A DNA stretch of 64,000 nucleotides from G965203045 sp965203045 (GTDB lineage Bacteria > Pseudomonadota > Gammaproteobacteria > PS1 > Pseudothioglobaceae), in the NCBI GenBank assembly GCA_965203045.1, contig OZ241850.1, forward strand, positions 992,001-1,056,000, written 5' to 3'. Position 1 is the stretch's first letter. Every line of letters starts with the position of its first letter. The position numbers and the translations under genes are program-made. Of this stretch, positions 20,701 to 28,231 are shown piece after piece. The notes under the pieces are model-generated. The model was not told the origin of the DNA and ran no database searches. It saw nothing but the letters and a program-made list of their open reading frames with translations.

Positions 20701-23700
20701 TGGTATTTCGGGTTCTGATGATGGCGCTAGCGCCACAGCTAAATTTGGTAGTTTATCTGATGTTGCAATTGATGCTAGCGGCAATATTATTGTTGCTGAT
20801 AGAAATAATCAACGCATTCGCAAAATTAGCCCAGAGGGCATAGTGAGCACTATTGCTGGTAGTGGTGGGAGGGGTTTTGCCAATGGCACTGGCGATACGG
20901 CTAAATTTGATTTCCCAATGGGTATTGCAATTGATAGCGGTGGCAATATTATTGTTGCTGATTCTGATAATAATCGCATTCGTAAAATTAACAGAAATAA
21001 TGTTATTCTTATAGGCACTTCACCTAGTTGTGATGATATTGGTATTCATAATTTAGAGCTTATTGTTAGTGATGGCGAACTTCAAAGTTCGCAAAGCTTT
21101 GATATTACTGTAGCAGATAATGGTAGTTGTGACGCAATTCCAACGAATTTAGCGCTCAGCACTACTAATATTATTGAAAACATTGCAACACATAGCATTA
21201 TCGCCACTATTAGCGCTGATGATAGTGATAATCCCGCCAGTCTTAGTTTTAGTGTTATTGGCGGTGAAGACAGCGCCAGCTTTAGCGTTAGTGGCGGTAA
21301 TCAATTAGTAATTGACCATAGCCCTGACTTTGAGACTCAAAACAGTTATGAAATTATTATTGCTGTTAGTGATACTATACATCAGCTAACCAAAACCTTC
21401 CATATTAGTGTTAATGATGCTAATGAAGCTGTTCCTATTTTTACCAGCACCCCAATTACTAGTGCTAGAGTTAATAGTTTATACCGATATAACTTGGACG
21501 CCAGCGATGCTGATAGTAGCAACCTTGTTTTTAGGGCTGCCTCAGGCACTGAATTACCAAATTGGCTAGCTATTGACTCATTTGTAACCACTTTGGCAGG
21601 TAAAGACTTAACTGGTAGTGATGATGGCACTACTATTACAGCTAGCTTTAATTCTCCAATAGGTATCGCAATTGATGCTAGTGGCGATATTATTATTGCC
21701 GATACCAACAATCATCGCATTCGTAGAATTACCCCAGGTGGTGTAGTAACTACTATTGCTGGTGCTGGGCCAACGGGTGATACAAGTGGTAGTTTTGCTG
21801 ATGGCGCTAGCGCAACAGCTAGATTTGATTTGCCACGGGGTGTTGCAATTGATGCTCTTGGCAATATTATTGTTGCCGATGTTGGTAATCATCGTATCCG
21901 CAACATTGCCCCAGATGGCATGGTAACCACCATTGCTGGTAGTGAAACTGGTTTTGCTGATGGCGCTAGTGCTACAGCTAGATTTAATAATCCAGTTGGT
22001 GTTGTAGTTGATGCTAGTGGTGATATTATCATTGCCGATACCAACAACCATCGTATTCGTAGAATTAGCGCAGGTGGCACAGTAACCACTATTGCTGGCA
22101 GTGAAACTGGTTTTGCTGATGGCACTAGCACTACAGCTATGTTTTTTGCTCCAACTGGTGTTGCAATTGATGCTCTTGGCAATATTATTGTTGCTGATTT
22201 TGTTAATCATCGTATTCGTAGCATTAGCACAAATGGCGTGGTAACCACTATTGCTGGCAGTGAAACTGGTTCTGCTGATGGCGCTAGTGCTACAGCTAGA
22301 TTTAGTAATCCAAGTAGTGTTGCAATTGATGCTCTTGGCAATATTATTGTTGCCGATGTTAGTAATCATCGTATCCGCAACATTGCCCCAGATGGCATGG
22401 TAACCACCATTGCTGGTAGTAGTAGGGATTTTGCTGATGGTATTGGTAGTAGTGCTCAATTTAGTGACCCGTCTGGTGTTGTAATTGATACTAGTGGTGA
22501 TATTATTATTGTTGATAGCTTTAATCACCGTATTCGCAAAATTGACAGAAGTAACCTTGTAAGCACTTCTCCTAGTTGTGATGATATTGGTATTTATAAT
22601 TTAGAGCTTATTGTTAGTGATGGTGAACTTCAAAGTTCGCAAAGTTTTGATATTACTGTAACAGATGATGGTAGTTGTGGTGCAATTCCAACTAATTTAA
22701 CACTTAGCACTACTACCATTGTTGAGGGTATATTAGCAAATAGCATTATTAGCACTATTAGCGCTGATGATAGTGATAATTCCGCTAGTCTTACTTTTAA
22801 TATTATTGGCGGTGAAGATGGCGCTAGTTTTAGTATTAGTGGTGTTAATCAATTAGTAATTGACCACAGTCCTGACTTTGATGCCCAAAGAAGTTATGAA
22901 ATTATTATTAGTGTTAGTGATACACTACACATTGCTACTAAAAGTTTTAGGATTAGTGTTATTAATATTGAAGGAGTGCCCGTTTTTACTAGTGTCCCAA
23001 TTACTAATGCTAGAGTTAATAGTTTATATCAATATAGCTTAAGCGCCGGTGATGCTGATAGTAGCAACCTTGTTTTTAGCGTTGCCACAGGCACTACGCT
23101 GCCAAATTGGTTAGCTATTGATACAGTTGTAACTACTTTGGCAGGAGATGGTTCAGCAGGTGATAATAATGGTGTTAGTGCCACAGCTAGGTTTAGGTTG
23201 CCAAGAGGTATTGCAATTGATACTAGCGGTAATATTATTGTTGCAGACCAAGGTAATAGTGTTATCCGTAGCATTGCTCCAGATGGTATGGTAAGTACCA
23301 TTGCTGGTGGTAGCGTAGGTTTTGCTGATGGCGCCAGCGCTACAGCTAAATTTGATTTACCAACGGGTGTTGCAATTGATGCCGATGGCAATATTATTGT
23401 TGCAGATGGAGGCAATAATAGCATTCGTAAAATTACCCCAGATGGTATAGTGAGCACTATTGCTGGTAGTAGTACTATTGGTTCTACTGATGGCGCTAGC
23501 ATTACAGCTAGATTTAATAATCCAGCTGGTATTGTAATTGATGCCAGTGGCAATATTATTGTTGCTGATAATGTTAATAATCGCATTCGTAGCATTACTC
23601 TAGATGGGACAGTAACCACTATTGCTGGTGGTGGTGTAGGTTCTACTGACGGTGCTAGCGCAACAGCTAGATTTGAGTTACCAACAGATGTTGCAATTGA

Positions 23701-26700
23701 TGCTAGTGGCAATATTATTGTTGCAGATAGCAATAATCATCGCATTCGTAGCATTACTCTAGATGGGACAGTAACCACTATTGCTGGTAGTATCATTGGT
23801 TTTGTTGATGGCACTAGTTCTGAAGCTAAATTCTGGATTCCAACAGCCGTTGCAATTGACGCTAGTGGCAATATTATTGTTGCTGATAATCGTAATCATC
23901 GAATTCGCAGCATTGCTCCAGACCGCACAGTAAGCACTATTGCCGGTAGTGGTGAGGGTTTTATTGATGGTGCTGCTGGTAATGCTAAATTTAATAGACC
24001 GTTTAATATCGCAATTGATGCTGGTGGCAATATTATTGTTGCCGATAACCTTAATCATAGTATTCGTAAAATTGATAGGAATAATATTGCTCTTGTAGGC
24101 ACTCCTCTTAGTTGTAGTGATATTGGCAGCTATGATTTAGTTCTTGTTGTTAGTGATGGTGAATCTCAAAGTTCGCAAACTTTTACTATTATGGTTATGA
24201 ATGATGGTAGTTGTTTAGTAGCCCCATTTAGTTTTAATGCAGTCAGTGGTGTTACTCCAGGCGCAACTGTTAGTTCTAATGCTATCATAGTTGCTACCAA
24301 TACCCAAGACCCACAAAGCACATTTACTATTAGAATTGAAGGCAGTGATGGTCGTTATTCTATTAATGATGGTAGTTATACAGGTGCAAGTGGGGTAGTT
24401 AATGTTGGTGATAGTGTTAAGGTCCAAATTGTAGCTAGCAAACAGCTAAATACCACAAAAACAGCAACTGTTACCATACATAATACCGTAGCCGCATTTA
24501 CTATTACCACCGCTAATTTTATAATTATTGGTGGCGATAGCACAACTAGTTACAACAATATCCCAATTACTATTAGCGCTACCAGCAGTGGTAGCTCGGT
24601 AGTACCGATAACTTGGACTTCTAGCGCTACAAATGTTGTTAGTTTTAGTGACCCAAATATTGGTTTAATTACTATTGTTGGTGCTGGTACTGCTTTAATC
24701 ACTGCAATAAGGGGCGATGATGAGACTAGCATAATTTTTACTGTAGACCCTTTAACTCTAACCCCAGTCTTTATTGGTCAGTCAACCTTTGTTTACAACA
24801 CCAGTGTAAGAACCGTGCTTGCAACTATTACCAGCGGCATAGTAGGTGTTGATGATGTTAGCCTTAGTGTAAGTGGTGCAACTGCAACTGATGTTGGCAA
24901 CTACAATATAGACCTAGCCCTCATAGGTGCTGATAGCGGCAATTACCTTTTAAGCACAACTACTTTTAGCTGGTCAATTATAAAAGCAGACCAAAGCCAA
25001 TTTAGTCTAGGCGCTGATACAACTATAACATTTGGTATTAGTTTTAGTCGCCCAGCGACAGGCGTTTCTGCTACTGTTGCTAGTAGTTATGGTTCATCTA
25101 ATCCGAGTGTTGCAACGGTGGATACAAACGGCAATATTACAACCACTGGTGTTGGCAGCACTATCATTAGCGCCACCAACACTGGCGATAATAATTACAA
25201 CTCTGCGGCTGATAGTTATACACTAAATGTTGCTCCATTAACACTAACTATTGCCACTAGTAGCACTACCACTATTTATACTGGTGCTGCTATTACAATA
25301 ACTACCACTATTACCAACCTTGTTAGCGGGCACGAGCAAGTGAGCCTTACTATAAGTGGTGACCAAACAGCAACCAATACTGGGGCTTATTCTTTTGATA
25401 TTAGCGCCATTGAAGGCAGTGATAGTCCTAATTACATACTAATACCAACAACTATTAGCTGGACAATAACCCCAGCTGAGCAGTCTGAGCTAGATGTTAC
25501 TGGCAATGCCACCAGACTTATGGTAGGACAAATAATCACCGCAACTGCTACTAACAACCAACCACAAGGCACACTAACAATCATTTCTAGTGAAGCTGGT
25601 ATTGTCGCAATTAACGGTAACACTATAACCGCTATTAATGTTGGCATAACTACTATTACCATTACTAAACAGGTTGCTAATTACAACAGCATCAGCACCA
25701 GTTACCAATTAGTAGTTATCCAAAATACCACAACCGCTATTGATGCTGGTAATGACAGGACTGCCACCTATACTCTGGGTGGCACCCTAAGCGCACAGGT
25801 GCCAACTAATATCCAAGGTAGAGTAATCAGCTACGCCGTAAACCCAATAGGTAGTGATGTTGCAACAGTGAACATAAATACCGGCGCTATCACTATCACA
25901 AATGCTGGCACAGTTAATATTGTAGTTAGTGCTGCAGCAACTACTAATGTTGCTACATTAACCGATATTTATCTATTAACTATTAACCAAGCAAACCAAG
26001 ACCCATTTACCATCACCGCTAGCGATACCCTAACATTTGGCGCAACGAATGCTATTGCGATAGTAGACCCGGGTAGTGGTGATGGGACTATTACTTATGA
26101 ATCCAACAATATAGCAATTGCAACCATTACCAACAATGGCATCATTACCGCAACTGGTGTAGGTGAGGCTATAATTACCGCAACCAGAGATGGCGGTAGA
26201 AACTACCTTAACACTAGTGCTACCCACTCACTAATAGTTGAAAGAGCTAACCAAGCTAATTTTGTAATCAGCGGCAGCTCAACCTTAACAAATGCTCAAA
26301 CCAGTTTTGTAACCGCAACTGGTGGTAGTGGCACAGGGACTATTAGTTTTAGTTCTAGCAACCCAGATATTGCAACTATTAGCCAAAGTGGTGTCATTAC
26401 TGCACAAAGCTTAGGCACTACTACTATTAGCGCTACCAAAAGTGGTGGGGATAACTATCGTGATATTAGTGATAGTTATCTACTAACTATTATCAATACC
26501 ACCCCCACTGTTACAAACCTTATACCAAACCAAATTGCCTCATTAGGAAACTTATTTACTCTTATTATCCCAGCTAATACATTTAATGATGCCAACGGCG
26601 ATACCTTAACTATTAGTGTTTCTGCTTTGCCACCTAGCTTAACTTTTGATGGTATTAACAGCATTACTGGTATTCCAGCAACAGTAGGAGTTTCAGATAT

Positions 26701-27838
26701 AACTGTCACCGCTGATGATGGTAATGGGGCTATGGTTAGCACTAGCTTTAGCTTAACAGTTAGTGATGACTTTATTATTGTTGGCAATAATCCAAGAAAT
26801 GTTGTCTATGGCGCTGCTAGTCAAAACATCATAGCCCAAGGTGGGCTCAATCCAACTGGGACGATAACTTTTAGCTCCAGCACTCCAAGTATTGCTAACT
26901 TTGGCGATACAAACATAAGAGTGCTAACCATATCAAGCGCTGGGACTGCAATTATAACTGCCACCAGAGAGGGCACAGGCGAACAAGCAAGCATTAGCCT
27001 TATAGTTAGTCCAAGGACCATCACCCCCACCTTTGCCGGCTCACAAACATTTATCTATAACACCAACATAAGGACTGTACTTGCAACTATTACCAGTGGC
27101 ATAGTAGGTACTGATGATGTTAGCCTTGCTATAAGTGGGGCAACCGCAACAGATGTTGGCAACTATAATATAGGCTTAGCGCTAACAGGCGCCTCTAGCC
27201 TCAACTACCTTTTAAGCACAACTACTCTTAGCTGGTCAATTATAAAAGCAAACCAAACAGAATTTACTATTATGATTAGTAGCGCTTTAGCGCTAGGAGC
27301 GACCACAATTGCGACTGCAAGCGGCGGACAAGGCACAGGAGTTGTTAGCTTTGCTTCTAGTAACCCAACTATTGCAATTATTAGCCAAGACGGCTTAATT
27401 ACTGCGCAAAACTTAGGCACTACTACTATTACCGCAACCAAAGCAGGCGATAGCAACTACAATGATATTAGCACTAGCACTTTATTAGAAGTAATTCCTC
27501 GCTTTAATTTAGATATTGACGGTGATGGCAGCAGGCTAACTACTACTGATGGTATTTTAATCCTTAGGTATTTAACAGACCCTAGAACATTTACCACCAC
27601 TGGCGCAACTACAACAAATGCAACAATGGACGCGCAGACTATTGAAAATAGTTTAGAAGCTGCTTATCAGAATAATATTTTAGATGTTGACAACAGTGGA
27701 ACAACAGAAGCAAGCAGTGATGGTATGTTAATTATGCGCTATCTAGCAGACCAAGAAAATCTTAACACCACAGGCGCCACTACGACTACAAGCACAGATA
27801 TAGATACAATTACTCTCAACTTGCAAAGAATATACTAA
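11768..27838 (+). CDS. Giant secreted adhesin-like protein with eight NHL propellers nested in cadherin-like domains
   Basis: A 5356-residue protein. Residues 1-23 are a Sec signal peptide (hydrophobic core IVAILFLLSSLS). Residues about 25-120 are a beta domain beginning PFSFTAI, repeated near 4150 (PFSFNAV). Residues about 126-4148 are eight tandem modules: He_PIG/cadherin-like start (VPVFTS.PI, then LP.WL.ID), an inserted block of six NHL blades (VAIDASGNIIVAD type), the rest of the He_PIG domain (C.DIG.HNLELIVSDGE) and, in modules 1-7, a cadherin-like domain (LVIDHSP, YEIIISVSD). Residues about 4250-5240 are Big_2-like and YDG/MBG domains, with one more He_PIG near 4920. The C-terminus carries two dockerin-like Ca-binding motifs (DIDGDG with DGILILRYL; DVDNSG with DGMLIMRYL). 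There is no RTX, LPXTG or CTERM signal. It is probably a surface or released adhesion/binding protein; ligand and export beyond Sec are unknown. Confidence 0.9.
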   Translation: MQTILLKAIVAILFLLSSLSITADTEPFSFTAIKDASPNTLITSNIATITGFDSTISIRIEGGSYTIGNSVPTADKGIITSGATVALQILSSSELNTQTVATLTVGSGASSTRAIFSVTTRPALSTPVFTSTPITTVRVDSLYQYNLSASDDDGSNLVFSASPSTELPSWLTIDVIVTTLAGDGVQGSDDGATNTARFSTPSGVAIDAIGNIIVADQSNHRIRSISLDGVVRTVAGSGDVGDTDGASATAKFDSPKGMAIDASGNIVVADVFNNRIRSISASGVVSTIAGSGDFGAIDGASTTASFNFPSAVAIDSSGNIIVADRVNHRIRSISTGSVVSTIAGSGIQGFANGASATAEFSSPSGVAIDAFGNIIVADTDNHRIRSISASGLVSTIAGSGTFSFADGASATARFNLPEGVAIDTSGNIIVVDNRNHRIRSITPDGIVATIAGSSQSFADGVGSNARFNVPSGVAIDASGNIIVTDSNNNRIRKIYRNSLVGTPSCSDIGMHNLALIVSDGELQDLQSFDIIVADDGSCGLIPTNLALSNTNVIENIATNSIIATISADDSDNPASLSFSIVGGRDSASFSISADNQLVIDHSPDFEAQNSYEIIIAVSDTIHQLIKTFNISVNNVNEFVPIFTSVPITSVRVGSLYQYDLGASDDDGSNLVFSALPSTELPSWLVIDTIVSTLAGEGSAGSDDGVTSTASFNSVDGIAIDASGNIIVADGNNHRIRKISPEGIVSTIAGGGRTGVLGGDFADGASATARFSSPRNVAIDASGNIIVADGNNRRIRSISPEGIVSTIAGSGSRDFADGASATAKFDFPSGIAIDASGNIIITDGGNNRIRSISSDGTVTTIAGSGDDGFADGASATAKFDFPTGIAIDASGNIIVADFSNHRIRSISTDGTVTTIAGSGGGFVDGASATAKFSLPRDVAIDASGNIIVVDSNNHSIRNISPEGIVSTIAGNGQAGGNDGPSSQDKFSFPSNVAIDASGNIIITSGNRIRKINRNSFTVAGIAGCDDIGVHSLALIVSDGELQSSQSFDIAVVDDISCDVAPTDLRLSVTTIVEGIAANSVIATISATASNALGPFEFSIVDGRDSASFSIINDNQLVIDHSPSVETQSNYEIIIGVSDNLHLATKSFKIMVVGIESVPVFTSEPITAIKVNSPYQYSLRASDAEGGRFVFDAASGTVLPSWLDINTDIVVTTIAGSSRGFANGASATAKFFEPRGVVIDALGNIIVADRDNNRIRSISTEGTVTTIAGGSAGFVDGASATAKFRRPQGVAIDTSGNIIVADEENHRIRKIAPNGMVTTIAGGGSTGSFGGAFADGASATARFSFPADVAIDAAGNIIVADHGNNRIRGISTDGIVFTIAGRFNGFADGIRDEASFDFPRGVDIDAAGNIIVTDSSNSSIRSISPEGRVRTIAGREDRGLVNGIGTAARFTLPDRAAIDSFGNIIVADALNHRIRNVATNRAVTTIAGSGPIGLTASNFADGAGTTARFNEPRGVAIDASGNIIIADALNDRIRKIDRTKVMLAGTPSCDDIDIHSLELMVSDSMLTNSQSFNVVVADDGSCGVIPTNLALSVTTIVEGIAANSVIATISATASNALSPFEFSIVGGRDSARFSISDVNKLVIDHSPDFGTQSSYEIIIGVSDTLHLATKSFEISVVGIESVPVFISTPIITTRVNSIYQYNLDVSDADSTNFVFSAAPSTELPSWLAIDVVVNTLAGNGLVGSDNGATNTARFNSPIGVAIDALGNIVVADANNDLIRGISSAGIVSTIAGGSRGFADGASATAEFDFPTGVAIDASGNIIVADVFNNRIRSISASGVVSTVAGSGAAGAIDGASDTASFDSPSAVAIDSIGNIIVADRANHRIRSISTGGIVSTIAGSSDGFANGASATAEFSSPSGVAIDAFGNIIVADTDNHLIRSISTGGIVSTIAGSGTSGFADGASATAGFNLSEGVAIDTSGNIIVADNRNYRIRSITLDGIVATIAGSSQGFADGSGSNAQFDIPFGVAIDTSGNIIIADSNNNRIREIDRNSFAVAGVAGCGDIGIHNLELVVSDGAFQDLQSFDITVADDGSCGVAPVSLTLSTTNIVENILADSIIATISATATNPLDVFEFSIVGGRDSASFSISNGNQLAIDHSPNFDTQSSYEIIISVSDTLHLATKSFMINVVEIERVPVFTSTPITTVRVGSLYQYRLSASDADSSNLVFSASPSTELPDWLAVDIVVTTLAGTSSSGDNDGATNTARFATPRGIVIDASGNIIITDDNNHNIRRISTEGIVSTIAGTGGFGFNNGASATAMFESPWGIVIDASGNIIIADLFNSRIRGITTDGTVTTIAGSGVPRFADGASATAQFRQPSGVVIDASGSIIVTDSFNSRIRKITPNGVVTTIAGSGIRGFVDGASATAQFNFPRGVAIDAGGNIIVADQNNHRIRSISTGGIVTTIAGSGTSGFADGASATAGFSLPRGVAIDAGGNIIVADQNNHRIRSISAGGIVSTIAGSTNGFADIIGSNAKFSSPSDIAINNNDIIVADSGNRRIRKIDRDNLVGIPLGCDDISVYNLELIVSDGEFQSSQSFDLAVVDDGSCGAIPTNLALSVTNAIENTATNSIIATISADDSDNPASLSFSIVGGRDSASFSISANQLVIDHSPNFDTQSSYEIIISVSDTLHIATKSFTINVVEIERVPVFTSTPITTARVGSLYRYDLSASDADSSNLVFSAALGTELPNWLAFDIFDIVVTTLAGQDLVGNVDGVSSTASFNNPSRVAIDASGNIIVADTDNHRIRSISIGGMVSTIAGSGIQGSDNGASATAKFSGPIGVAIDASGNIIVADTGNHRIRSISAKGVVTTIAGSSQGFTNGASATAEFSIPRGVAIDASGNIIVADAGNHSIRSISPNGVVSTIAGSGDGDFADGASATARFSVPRDVAIDASGNIIVADSINRRIRSISLSGTVTTIAGSGISGSDDGASATAKFGSLSDVAIDASGNIIVADRNNQRIRKISPEGIVSTIAGSGGRGFANGTGDTAKFDFPMGIAIDSGGNIIVADSDNNRIRKINRNNVILIGTSPSCDDIGIHNLELIVSDGELQSSQSFDITVADNGSCDAIPTNLALSTTNIIENIATHSIIATISADDSDNPASLSFSVIGGEDSASFSVSGGNQLVIDHSPDFETQNSYEIIIAVSDTIHQLTKTFHISVNDANEAVPIFTSTPITSARVNSLYRYNLDASDADSSNLVFRAASGTELPNWLAIDSFVTTLAGKDLTGSDDGTTITASFNSPIGIAIDASGDIIIADTNNHRIRRITPGGVVTTIAGAGPTGDTSGSFADGASATARFDLPRGVAIDALGNIIVADVGNHRIRNIAPDGMVTTIAGSETGFADGASATARFNNPVGVVVDASGDIIIADTNNHRIRRISAGGTVTTIAGSETGFADGTSTTAMFFAPTGVAIDALGNIIVADFVNHRIRSISTNGVVTTIAGSETGSADGASATARFSNPSSVAIDALGNIIVADVSNHRIRNIAPDGMVTTIAGSSRDFADGIGSSAQFSDPSGVVIDTSGDIIIVDSFNHRIRKIDRSNLVSTSPSCDDIGIYNLELIVSDGELQSSQSFDITVTDDGSCGAIPTNLTLSTTTIVEGILANSIISTISADDSDNSASLTFNIIGGEDGASFSISGVNQLVIDHSPDFDAQRSYEIIISVSDTLHIATKSFRISVINIEGVPVFTSVPITNARVNSLYQYSLSAGDADSSNLVFSVATGTTLPNWLAIDTVVTTLAGDGSAGDNNGVSATARFRLPRGIAIDTSGNIIVADQGNSVIRSIAPDGMVSTIAGGSVGFADGASATAKFDLPTGVAIDADGNIIVADGGNNSIRKITPDGIVSTIAGSSTIGSTDGASITARFNNPAGIVIDASGNIIVADNVNNRIRSITLDGTVTTIAGGGVGSTDGASATARFELPTDVAIDASGNIIVADSNNHRIRSITLDGTVTTIAGSIIGFVDGTSSEAKFWIPTAVAIDASGNIIVADNRNHRIRSIAPDRTVSTIAGSGEGFIDGAAGNAKFNRPFNIAIDAGGNIIVADNLNHSIRKIDRNNIALVGTPLSCSDIGSYDLVLVVSDGESQSSQTFTIMVMNDGSCLVAPFSFNAVSGVTPGATVSSNAIIVATNTQDPQSTFTIRIEGSDGRYSINDGSYTGASGVVNVGDSVKVQIVASKQLNTTKTATVTIHNTVAAFTITTANFIIIGGDSTTSYNNIPITISATSSGSSVVPITWTSSATNVVSFSDPNIGLITIVGAGTALITAIRGDDETSIIFTVDPLTLTPVFIGQSTFVYNTSVRTVLATITSGIVGVDDVSLSVSGATATDVGNYNIDLALIGADSGNYLLSTTTFSWSIIKADQSQFSLGADTTITFGISFSRPATGVSATVASSYGSSNPSVATVDTNGNITTTGVGSTIISATNTGDNNYNSAADSYTLNVAPLTLTIATSSTTTIYTGAAITITTTITNLVSGHEQVSLTISGDQTATNTGAYSFDISAIEGSDSPNYILIPTTISWTITPAEQSELDVTGNATRLMVGQIITATATNNQPQGTLTIISSEAGIVAINGNTITAINVGITTITITKQVANYNSISTSYQLVVIQNTTTAIDAGNDRTATYTLGGTLSAQVPTNIQGRVISYAVNPIGSDVATVNINTGAITITNAGTVNIVVSAAATTNVATLTDIYLLTINQANQDPFTITASDTLTFGATNAIAIVDPGSGDGTITYESNNIAIATITNNGIITATGVGEAIITATRDGGRNYLNTSATHSLIVERANQANFVISGSSTLTNAQTSFVTATGGSGTGTISFSSSNPDIATISQSGVITAQSLGTTTISATKSGGDNYRDISDSYLLTIINTTPTVTNLIPNQIASLGNLFTLIIPANTFNDANGDTLTISVSALPPSLTFDGINSITGIPATVGVSDITVTADDGNGAMVSTSFSLTVSDDFIIVGNNPRNVVYGAASQNIIAQGGLNPTGTITFSSSTPSIANFGDTNIRVLTISSAGTAIITATREGTGEQASISLIVSPRTITPTFAGSQTFIYNTNIRTVLATITSGIVGTDDVSLAISGATATDVGNYNIGLALTGASSLNYLLSTTTLSWSIIKANQTEFTIMISSALALGATTIATASGGQGTGVVSFASSNPTIAIISQDGLITAQNLGTTTITATKAGDSNYNDISTSTLLEVIPRFNLDIDGDGSRLTTTDGILILRYLTDPRTFTTTGATTTNATMDAQTIENSLEAAYQNNILDVDNSGTTEASSDGMLIMRYLADQENLNTTGATTTTSTDIDTITLNLQRIY
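12146..24211 (+). repeat. Eight tandem modules of about 1.54 kb inside the giant gene
   Basis: Module starts, taken at the Pro codon of the VPVFTS motif, are about 12146, 13684, 15236, 16808, 18344, 19877, 21434 and 22979. The spacing is 1533-1572 bases. Each module contains six NHL blade units of roughly 160-200 bases, 48 in all. A short DNA core (ATTGATGCTAGTGGTAATAT and variants) recurs in most blades. Modules 1 and 4 share blade-specific wording (DVFNNRIR, SPSAVAIDS, AFGNIIVADTDNH, EGVAIDTSGNII), suggesting block duplication or gene conversion. Modules 1 and 6 share the linker SDTIHQL. Coding frame is kept throughout. Confidence 0.93.
24755..27258 (+). repeat. Duplicated YDG/MBG-type domain with intervening Big_2-like repeats
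   Basis: Two near-identical domains encoded at about 24755-24990 and 27017-27258 share RTVLATITSGIVG, ATATDVGNYNI and NYLLSTTT, ending SWSIIKA.Q. The stretch between them encodes Big_2-like domains with recurring wording such as ISQ.G.ITAQ.LGTTTI and one He_PIG-like domain around 26500-26770. These are direct in-frame repeats of the giant gene, typical of stalk regions of surface proteins. Confidence 0.8.
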
Positions 27839-28231
27839 TAAATTTACCTCACGCCTTTGTGAGCAAAAATTTTGAGATGATAAAGCAGCCCAAAATTGGT
27901 TAAATCGCTTCTCTTTTTTTATCGGCACTAAGAGGTTAAATTTTGGTAATATAAGTAATCATTTTACCTTCATCTTTTTTACTTCTTTAGAAAGTAATTG
28001 TTGTAATAGTATGTAAATACTTATTTTTTAATTTTTTAGTATCTGATATTAAGAATAAATCTGGTATTTTAAAATCAATTAAAAAACTTATTTTATTATC
28101 GCCTTAGCATTTCTAACCATACGCATTATGAACTTTTTACTAAGTTTTATCTTAGTAGGTTTTTTTGACCTTTTATGTTCTATTTTGTTAAAACTTATTA
28201 TCCCTTTTGCTATTTTGTTTAGTTTTTTGGT
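27839..28231. other. AT-rich intergenic region without a recognised gene
   Basis: This 393-base space separates the giant gene from the restriction endonuclease gene, whose 3' ends converge. A short hairpin CTCAC-GCCTTT-GTGAG sits at 27848-27863, just after the giant gene's stop, but it is followed by only a weak T-run, so it is at best a poor terminator. Distant inverted copies of CCAAAATT/AATTTTGG occur at about 27890 and 27935. A plus-strand frame at 28128-28358 is T-rich hydrophobic and overlaps the endonuclease end; I do not accept it as a gene. Confidence 0.5.

Noticed and set aside
21608..22528. Long minus-strand open frame (306 codons) inside the giant gene, and several similar ones (for example 23029-23733, 16723-17376, 13963-14463)
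   Set aside because: They mirror the repeat array. The repeated codons of the sense strand give no stops in these antisense frames, and their translations are low-complexity Asn/Ile/Thr or Leu/Ala/Ser repeats without starts or ribosome sites.
12146..24211. Regularly spaced repeats as a possible CRISPR array
   Set aside because: The repeats keep a coding frame, vary between copies, and the intervening segments are related to one another rather than unique spacers.
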